Shown here one piece after another: positions 25,419 to 31,033 of a DNA stretch of 31,033 bases. Positions within the stretch are counted from its first letter, which is position 1, and the number at the start of each line of letters is the position of its first letter. Origin of the DNA: an uncultured Campylobacter sp. (GTDB lineage Bacteria > Campylobacterota > Campylobacteria > Campylobacterales > Campylobacteraceae); NCBI RefSeq assembly GCF_937997535.1, contig NZ_CALKTT010000090.1:1-31033 (forward strand), read 5' to 3'. The notes under the pieces were generated by a model. The model was given only the letters and a program-made list of their open reading frames with translations, had not been told where the DNA came from and searched no databases. A program made the position numbers and the translations under genes.

Positions 25419-26174
25419 CTATCGGGAATATCGTCTAGTGACGGCTGTCTGAACGCCGACGCCGATATTGGATAAAAACGCTTTTAAAACTACTGATTTG
25501 GCAGTACCATCTTTAGCTACGGCGTCGTTTAGATCCGTGGCGGCAACCCTAACCATCTTTATATTGGTAGGGGAGCCATTGGCTGGTTGATCACTAAGGG
25601 TTCCGTTTATATCGGTACCCTTAGCATAATCTTCCGCAGTAAAAGGCTCTGCTACATAATCTACGTTGACATTAATTCCAGTATTAAGAATAAAATCACC
25701 CTTACTACTAGAGCCCACTAAATCACCTACTGTCATTTGAGTAGTAAATTTATCGTAGTCATCAACATCGTTATAGCGACCGCCGCCGAAAGAAATTCTA
25801 TTATCTCCTTTGCCGAATTGCCCTTTCGTAGCCGGAGCTTGAGTGCTGACCTCGCGCTTACTAGCTTCATCTAAAATCCCCGGTCTAGCTTCCATAGTGC
25901 TATTATCCGGTAACTTTATCGATGGATTTACCGATAAAATTCTTTTCATGCAGCCAGTATCGCCTCCGCAGCTAGCATCTCCTGCGTATGCGCTATCCCA
26001 CTGCGCCTTAGATATACGAGACATAAAAGCTTTAGCGTTATATACGAGCTCCTCTTTGATCGCAAGGGCATTTAGCTCGGTCGTCTGCGCGACGATACGC
26101 GGGATCGCCATCGTCGTGATCGCTAAAATTACGATGGTAAAGATCAGCTCAATTAGAGTAAAACCTTTTTTCAT
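25419..26174 (-). CDS. Type II secretion / type IV pilus-like pseudopilin
   Basis: I start it at the ATG 26172-26174, which has AAAGGATGTAAG upstream and gives an immediate prepilin signal, MKKG|FTLIELIFTIVILAITTM. A longer in-frame start 42 bases upstream adds an unlikely charged leader. The product is 251 residues, with Glu5 present. The globular part contains a cysteine pair (SCGGDTGC) and is otherwise not recognisable. It is the first gene of the pseudopilin-hpf operon. From memory, C. jejuni carries the transformation pseudopilin gene ctsT in this neighbourhood, divergent from bamD-lon, so a role in DNA uptake is a reasonable inference; a secretion pilus is the alternative. Confidence 0.8.
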   Translation of the reverse strand: MKKGFTLIELIFTIVILAITTMAIPRIVAQTTELNALAIKEELVYNAKAFMSRISKAQWDSAYAGDASCGGDTGCMKRILSVNPSIKLPDNSTMEARPGILDEASKREVSTQAPATKGQFGKGDNRISFGGGRYNDVDDYDKFTTQMTVGDLVGSSSKGDFILNTGINVNVDYVAEPFTAEDYAKGTDINGTLSDQPANGSPTNIKMVRVAATDLNDAVAKDGTAKSVVLKAFLSNIGVGVQTAVTRRYSR

Positions 26175-26240
26175 CTTACATCCTTTCTTTAAAATTTTGA
26201 AATTACGGAAACGCAAACTTACTCTGCGTTATCGGCGCTA

Positions 26241-26246
26241 ATTATA
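26241..26246 (-). promoter_or_regulatory. Consensus -10 of the pseudopilin-hpf operon
   Basis: Minus-strand TATAAT, a perfect -10 hexamer, lies 67 bases before the ATG at 26174, giving a leader of about 60 bases. No clear -35 is seen; the upstream side is AT-rich, as usual in Campylobacter. Confidence 0.6.
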
Positions 26247-26388
26247 CTATTGTTAAACTTAAATTTAGAATTTATCGCGTAAATTTTTTTGGTTTACAAA
26301 GATTTTTAAGCCCGAACGCATAAAAATTTTAAAGAAATTCCATTTTTAAATTTGAACGCAGAATTTAAGCTTGCATTTACTCAAAGAC

Positions 26389-26394
26389 TATAAA
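26389..26394 (+). promoter_or_regulatory. Candidate -10 of bamD-lon
   Basis: TATAAA (followed by AT) on the plus strand lies 33 bases before the bamD ATG, divergent from the pseudopilin promoter. AAGGA at 26415-26419 is the ribosome site. Confidence 0.5.
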
Positions 26395-26426
26395 ATTACG
26401 AGCTAAATAAATTCCAAGGATTTTTT

Positions 26427-27074
26427 ATGACAAATCTAAGTAAAATTCTATCCGCTCTCCTATTTATAGCGTTTATCGGCGGCTGCAGCGGCAAAGGCGA
26501 CGGCGAGCTTTTTAATCTAAGCCCCGAAACGTGGTATTCTAAAATTTTAGAAGATATTAACAACGCAAATATGGAGGATGCCGAGAAGCACTACACTAGC
26601 TTTTCTAGCGAGCATATCGCCTCTCCGCTGCTTGAGGAGATGACACTCATTATGGCGTGGGCTTTTGTGGAGGATGAAAACTACGAGAAAGCAAACAAAT
26701 ACCTAGACGAATATATCCGCCTCTACGGCACGACGCAGAAGATCGAATACGCAAGATTTCTAAAAATTAGAGCAAATTTCGATTCCTTTAGCCGCCCAAA
26801 TCGCAACCAAAAGCTAATGCTAAACAGCATAGACGAAATTCGAAAATTTATAGCTGAATACCCGCAGAGCGAGTATCGTCCGCTACTTGAGACGATGCTA
26901 ACGAAGCTCAGGCTTGCAGAGCATCAGCTAAATATCGACATCAAGGATCTTTACCAGCGCACCGATCGCGAAAGTTCTGCCAAAATTTACGAGCAGCGCA
27001 TCGAAGAATCCCCGCTAAACGGTACCGACGTCATCAAACCTCGCTCGCCTTGGTACCGCGCGATTTTTGAGTAG
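26427..27074 (+). CDS. bamD: Outer-membrane assembly lipoprotein BamD
   Basis: BamD is the essential lipoprotein of the BAM complex that folds beta-barrel proteins into the outer membrane. There are 215 residues. A lipoprotein signal ends IGGC with Cys20 lipidated. Then comes a helical, TPR-like body with YEKANKYLDEYIRLYG and EIRKFIAEYPQSEYRPLLE, the repeat pattern typical of the YfiO/BamD family. It is slightly short for the family. It sits eight bases before lon, the same pairing I recall from C. jejuni, and the lon ribosome site overlaps its stop codon. Confidence 0.9.
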   Translation: MTNLSKILSALLFIAFIGGCSGKGDGELFNLSPETWYSKILEDINNANMEDAEKHYTSFSSEHIASPLLEEMTLIMAWAFVEDENYEKANKYLDEYIRLYGTTQKIEYARFLKIRANFDSFSRPNRNQKLMLNSIDEIRKFIAEYPQSEYRPLLETMLTKLRLAEHQLNIDIKDLYQRTDRESSAKIYEQRIEESPLNGTDVIKPRSPWYRAIFE

Positions 27075-27082
27075 GAGGAGCG

Positions 27083-29593
27083 ATGCAACTGATGCAAAAT
27101 ACAACCTTCCCGAGCGATCTGCCTATCATCGTCGAGGACGAGCTATTTTTATATCCGTTTATGATAGCTCCCCTTTTCATCGGCGACGAGCATAACAAAA
27201 AAGCCCTTGATCTAGCCGCCAAAAACGAATCTATGATAATGGTCGTAAGCTCAAAGTCGGAATTTAGCGGCGATAGAAGCTTCGGCGGTATCTATAACGC
27301 AGGCGTCGTGGGCTCTGTGATGAGAACCGTGCCGCTTCCTGACGGTCGGGTTAAAATTTTATTTCAAGGCGCGCTAAAAGGTAAAATCGTAAAAGAAATT
27401 TCGCAAGATCCGCTAATCGCTACCGTCGATATCATCCACGACGAGCGCGGCAACGACCAGAAATTAGACGCACTGGTAAGCGTGCTGAAGGAAAAAACCA
27501 AGACGCTTAGCACGCTTACGCATTTTTTCCCGAACGATCTACTAAAAACCATCGACGACGGCACCGACGCCGCGCGCGTCTGCGACCTGATTTTAAGCGC
27601 ACTGCGCCTAAAAAAACAGGTAGCATACTCATTTTTTACCGAGAGCAACTTGCAAAAGCGCCTTTTCAACCTCATCAACTACATCTCCGACGAGATCGAA
27701 GCGCAGAGGCTCGAAAAGGAGATCAAAAGCAAAGTTCACTCCAAGATCGATAAGACGAACAAAGAGTATTTTTTAAAAGAGCAGCTCAAACAGATCCAAA
27801 AGGAGCTCGGCGGCGATGCCGATCGCGACGTCGAGATCGAGGAATACCGCAAAAAGCTGGAAGCCAAAAAGCCATATTTGGGCGAGGATGCCTACAAAGA
27901 GATCAAAAAGCAGATCGATAAATTTGCCCGCCTTCATCCGGACAGCGCCGATGCGGGGCTAGTGCAGAGCTATCTGGACTGGGTTTTGGAGGTGCCTTTT
28001 GAAAAGACCGCCAAACACAAGATGTCCATCGAGGGCGTTACCGCTCAGCTAAATAAAGACCACCACTCGTTAAAAAAGCCCAAAGCGCGCATCGAGGAGT
28101 ATTTCGCGCTAAAGCAGCTTTTGGAGCTTCGCGGCACAAGCGGCAAGAAGAGCAAAGAGGACGGCAAAAACGGCGGCGCGATCTTGTGCTTCTACGGCCC
28201 TCCCGGCGTAGGCAAGACGAGCCTTGCGAACTCCATCGCTACCGCGCTTAAGCGCAAACTCATTCGCATTGCTTTAGGCGGGCTCGAGGACGTAAACGAG
28301 CTGCGCGGACACCGCCGCACCTACATCGGCGCGATGCCGGGCCGCATCGTGCAAGGTCTCATCGAGGCAAATCAGATGAACCCCGTCATCGTGCTCGATG
28401 AGATCGATAAAATTTCAAACTCATACAAGGGCGATCCGACTGCGGTTCTACTTGAAATTTTAGACCCGGAGCAAAACTCGAGCTTTAGGGATTATTATCT
28501 AAATTTCAACATCGATCTTAGCAAGATCATCTTTATCGCCACGGCAAACGACGTATCTCTCATACCCGCGCCGCTGCGCGATAGGATGGAGTTTATCGAG
28601 CTTAGCTCTTATACGCCGCAGGAGAAATTTCAGATCGCCAAGGACTATCTGATCCCTCAGGAGTTGCAGCGCCACGGCTTAAAATCCGCCGACGTAGCGA
28701 TCAACCCCGCAGCCCTTGCCGAGATCATCGAAGAGTACACGCGCGAAAGCGGCGTGCGAAACCTGCGTCGCCAGATCGCAGCGATCTTCCGCAAGGTCGC
28801 GGTTAAAATTTTAAAAGACAAAGAGTTTAAAAAAATCGTCGTTACGACGAAAAATTTGAGCGAATTCCTAAATAAGAAGGTTTTCGAGATCGACGAGGTT
28901 GAAAAACGCGATCAAATCGGCATAGTAAACGGGCTTGCGTGGACTGCGGTAGGCGGTGACGTGCTCAAGATCGAAGCGGTCAAGATCAAAGGCAAGGGCG
29001 CGATGACGATCACGGGCCAGCTCGGCGACGTGATGAAAGAATCCGCGCAGATCGCCTTTAGCGTCGTAAAGGTGCTGATCGACGAGGGCAAGCTCAAAGC
29101 GGCTCAAGACGCGAAAGGGGGCGCAGAAAAAGCCTCACGTGCGGGTAAAAACTCCGCATTACGCGCAAATGGCAGCGCGACATCTAAAAGCTCGGCGGCA
29201 CGAAATTTAGGCGCGGAGGAAAGCTCCGAAAGCTCGGAGCAGATTTATAATAAATTCGACCTTCACATCCACGTGCCCGAGGGCGCGACGCCGAAGGACG
29301 GACCGAGCGCGGGTATCACGATGAGCACGGCGATCGCGTCGATTTTAAGCGAGCGCAAGGTGCGTGCCGATCTAGCGATGACGGGCGAGATCACGCTAAG
29401 CGGCAAGGTGCTACCGATCGGCGGGCTTAAGGAGAAGCTCATCGCCGCGCACAAAGCCAAAATCGCTGAAGTGCTGATCCCGCGCAAAAACTATGAGCGC
29501 GACCTAGCGGAGATCCCGGACGAGGTCAAAAACGATCTGAAAATAACGCCGGTAGATCGGATCGAAGAGGTGCTGAAGCTGGCGCTGGTCTAA
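27083..29593 (+). CDS. lon: ATP-dependent protease Lon
   Basis: Lon is a cytosolic hexameric AAA+ protease that degrades misfolded and selected regulatory proteins. There are 836 residues. The order is: N-terminal substrate domain (1-200), coiled-coil segment, AAA+ domain with Walker A GPPGVGKT (372-379) and Walker B VIVLDEIDK, then a protease domain with Ser742 in PKDGPSAG and Lys785 in GGLKEK, the Ser-Lys dyad. An unusual Ala/Ser/Lys-rich, low-complexity insert fills about residues 675-722, inside the protease domain before the FDLHIHVPEG strand. A second small Lys/Gly-rich insert lies just before Walker A. AGGAGGAG precedes the ATG and overlaps the bamD stop. Confidence 0.97.
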   Translation: MQLMQNTTFPSDLPIIVEDELFLYPFMIAPLFIGDEHNKKALDLAAKNESMIMVVSSKSEFSGDRSFGGIYNAGVVGSVMRTVPLPDGRVKILFQGALKGKIVKEISQDPLIATVDIIHDERGNDQKLDALVSVLKEKTKTLSTLTHFFPNDLLKTIDDGTDAARVCDLILSALRLKKQVAYSFFTESNLQKRLFNLINYISDEIEAQRLEKEIKSKVHSKIDKTNKEYFLKEQLKQIQKELGGDADRDVEIEEYRKKLEAKKPYLGEDAYKEIKKQIDKFARLHPDSADAGLVQSYLDWVLEVPFEKTAKHKMSIEGVTAQLNKDHHSLKKPKARIEEYFALKQLLELRGTSGKKSKEDGKNGGAILCFYGPPGVGKTSLANSIATALKRKLIRIALGGLEDVNELRGHRRTYIGAMPGRIVQGLIEANQMNPVIVLDEIDKISNSYKGDPTAVLLEILDPEQNSSFRDYYLNFNIDLSKIIFIATANDVSLIPAPLRDRMEFIELSSYTPQEKFQIAKDYLIPQELQRHGLKSADVAINPAALAEIIEEYTRESGVRNLRRQIAAIFRKVAVKILKDKEFKKIVVTTKNLSEFLNKKVFEIDEVEKRDQIGIVNGLAWTAVGGDVLKIEAVKIKGKGAMTITGQLGDVMKESAQIAFSVVKVLIDEGKLKAAQDAKGGAEKASRAGKNSALRANGSATSKSSAARNLGAEESSESSEQIYNKFDLHIHVPEGATPKDGPSAGITMSTAIASILSERKVRADLAMTGEITLSGKVLPIGGLKEKLIAAHKAKIAEVLIPRKNYERDLAEIPDEVKNDLKITPVDRIEEVLKLALV

Positions 29594-29619
29594 ATTTAAA
29601 GCGACGCTTTAAATTTAGA
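29589..29619. repeat. 31-bp near-perfect palindrome across the lon stop codon
   Basis: Arm 29589-29603 (TCTAAATTTAAAGCG) and arm 29605-29619 are exact reverse complements around a single central base at 29604. The palindrome includes the TAA stop of lon (29591-29593). As RNA it could form a long hairpin at the end of the message, but no T-tract follows. Confidence 0.9.
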
Positions 29620-29948
29620 CGCTTTAGCCGCGCGCTTCGGCAGAATTTTAAAATATTTATAGCGGCGTGAAATTTCGCCCGTGTGAAATCTATCTGCATG
29701 TATTAAAATTTTTCAAATACTTGCAGTAAATTTCATATCCTGTTTGAAGATGGCGTGAAATTTTATTGCGTAGCAATGCATTGATGCGCTTGCGACAAAA
29801 TTTCTCGCAGCAGTTACGGCAAATGTGGAATTCCGTAGAATTTCCATCCACACGATCGCGTGATGATATGAAATTTTATGACCACATAAAATTTCAGCTC
29901 CGCTTCTAGCGCAAAATTTTATGAAATTTGCCTCGCGAAAGGAATAAA
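29594..29948. other. Spacer between lon and the GyrI-like gene
   Basis: No gene is seen. RAATTY words are dense. A perfect 12-bp inverted repeat with a 4-base loop lies at 29869-29896 (TGAAATTTTATG, loop ACCA, then its complement), about 50 bases before the next start codon. AAAGGA at about 29937-29942 is the ribosome site of the next gene. Confidence 0.6.
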
Positions 29949-30583
29949 ATGTTTGATTTTAAAAAAGAGTTTAAGCAGCTTTACGCACCTAAACAGACGC
30001 CGCAAATTTTAACCGTCCCGCCCGCAAATTTCGTCTGCATCCGCGGCGAGGGCGACCCGAACGAATCGGGCGGCGCGTATCAGCGCGCGATAGAGGTGCT
30101 CTACGCCGTGAGCTACGCGCTAAAATGAGCTACAAAACCGATTATAAGATCGATGGATTTTTCGAGTACGTCGTGCCGCCGCTAGAGGGGTTTTGGCGAC
30201 AGCGCGGCTCTGCTGACGGAGCGGCGAACTACGCCCGAAAGAGCGATTTTAGCTGGATTAGCGCGATTAGGCTGCCTGATTTTATCACGCGAGAGAGCTT
30301 TGACTGGGCGGTGCGACAGGTTACGCAGAAAAAGAAGCTGGACTGCGGTGTGGCGGAGTTTTTGAGGATAGATGAGGGGCTTTGCGCGCAAATTTTACAT
30401 GTGGGCAGCTTTGATGACGAGCCGCAAAGCGTAGCCAAAATAGACGAGTTTATCGCCGCGAATGGCTACGCAAAGGACTTTGGCGAGCAAAGAGCGCATC
30501 ACGAAATCTACCTAAGCGATCCCAGAAAAACCGTGCCGCAAAAATGCAAAACGATAATCAGGCTCCCGATTAGGAAAATTTAG
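29949..30583 (+). pseudogene. GyrI-like small-molecule-binding protein, split by a one-base frameshift
   Basis: Together two frames encode a standalone GyrI-like domain protein of about 210 residues. The first frame (29949-30128, 59 aa) begins MFDFKKEFKQLYAPKQTPQI after AAAGGA and stops at TGA right after SYALK. The second (30125-30583, 152 aa) continues MSYKTDYKIDGFFEYVVPPL and ends with HHEIYLSDPRKTVP and IIRLPIRKI. Family members read through this point as ...K-M-S-Y-K..., so one A is missing in the run CTAAAATGAG. Possible explanations are a real inactivating deletion, an assembly error, -1 slippage of tRNA-Lys on AAAA before TGA, or reinitiation at the overlapping ATGA. Both halves are otherwise well conserved, which suggests a recent or functional break. 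The family binds small hydrophobic ligands; the role here is unknown. Confidence 0.85.
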
Positions 30584-30944
30584 CTATTTTTGGGCTAAAT
30601 TTGGCCTCGCGGCGATTTAATATAGCCTAGGCAAACTACGAAGCCGCCACGTAATGCAAAGTTAAATTCACTGCATAAGCCGCTAATGCTAAGTTAAATT
30701 TGATTTACAATTTAAGAGAGTTGATAAAAACGGATTCTTAAATCAAAGTTACACTATTCTCGCGCAGTTTTATTAAATTTTTATAACATAGTAAAATTTT
30801 GCTATCTCTTTGTACGGTTTAAATTTTAAAATTTACAAAATTTTACTAGTTGCAAACATTACCCAATAAACTCCGCCGAACCCCAAATTTAACCCCAGCT
30901 TAAGCATAAGATTATATACTTTGGCTTTAAATTTAAGGCGGCAA
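30584..30944. other. Spacer before an EamA-type transporter gene
   Basis: No gene is visible. It is AT-rich, with AAATTTT words and an imperfect palindrome at about 30788-30805 (ATAGTAAAATTTTGCTAT). Confidence 0.5.
30915..30920 (+). promoter_or_regulatory. Candidate -10 of the EamA-type gene
   Basis: TATACT, 25 bases before the ATG at 30945, with AT-rich sequence upstream. Confidence 0.4.
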
Positions 30945-31033
30945 ATGAGATCTCAGAGTGAATTTTTCGGTGTTTTCGTCACGCTTCTTGGCGGCGTATT
31001 ATGGGGATTTAGCAGTGTTTGCGGGCAGTATCT
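30945..31033 (+). CDS. EamA-family (DMT) transporter, N-terminus only
   Basis: The gene runs off the window after 29 codons. The visible peptide has a short polar start (MRSQSEFF) followed by the first membrane helix with LLGGVLWGFSSVCGQY. LGGxLWGFSGxCGQY is a typical opening of EamA-type drug/metabolite transporters, which have ten helices and export or import small metabolites. AAGG lies six bases before the ATG. The substrate cannot be inferred. Confidence 0.7.
   Translation, partial: MRSQSEFFGVFVTLLGGVLWGFSSVCGQY

Noticed and set aside
26175..26216. Longer start for the first pseudopilin gene
   Set aside because: It would place 14 extra residues before a canonical prepilin leader; the ATG at 26174 has a good ribosome site.

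Overview
This window looks like chromosomal DNA of a Campylobacter, probably from the oral, higher-GC part of the genus (C. gracilis-like; the species is inference). The evidence is the gene content and order (a MapA/YajG lipoprotein, a ComF/CtsW phosphoribosyltransferase, gyrA and asd in one operon; bamD-lon divergent from pseudopilin genes), Campylobacter-type GyrA, Lon and EF4 sequences, AAGGA-type ribosome sites, and spacers packed with AAATTT words. There are no tRNA or rRNA genes, no CRISPR array and no recognisable insertion sequence.

Layout. 1-431 is spacer. 432-1972 (minus) is a UPF0114 membrane gene tightly coupled to hemE. 2278-7251 (minus) is the lipoprotein-comF/ctsW-gyrA-asd operon, starting at a compact divergent promoter region shared with dnaX (plus, TTG start). 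prs (plus) and an unrecognised four-helix membrane protein gene (plus) follow, separated by long spacers. The membrane gene converges on a DUF6882-like gene (minus); between their ends lies a regular array of RAATTY sites about 14 bp apart. lepA (minus, TTG start) comes next.

16547-26174 (minus) is the most distinctive block. It has three pseudopilin/minor-pilin genes and a long-form ribosome hibernation factor gene (hpf) in one operon, a terminator, then a 6.1-kb gene for a 2034-residue exported, cysteine-rich protein with a DUF11-type surface-protein front end, closed by a textbook terminator. Its base composition is clearly lower in GC than the housekeeping genes around it. bamD and lon (plus) diverge from it. 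The window ends with a GyrI-like gene split by a one-base frameshift and the start of an EamA-type transporter gene.

Common thread. Several elements point to DNA uptake and surface structures: ComF/CtsW next to gyrA, the pseudopilin cluster, the giant exported protein, and an extreme density of RAATTY sites in spacers. In C. jejuni, RAATTY is the sequence methylated by CtsM that marks DNA as acceptable for transformation. The idea that these spacers work as uptake-signal reservoirs here is a hypothesis. Separately, GyrA carries Ile at position 86, the residue of the classic Campylobacter fluoroquinolone-resistance change.
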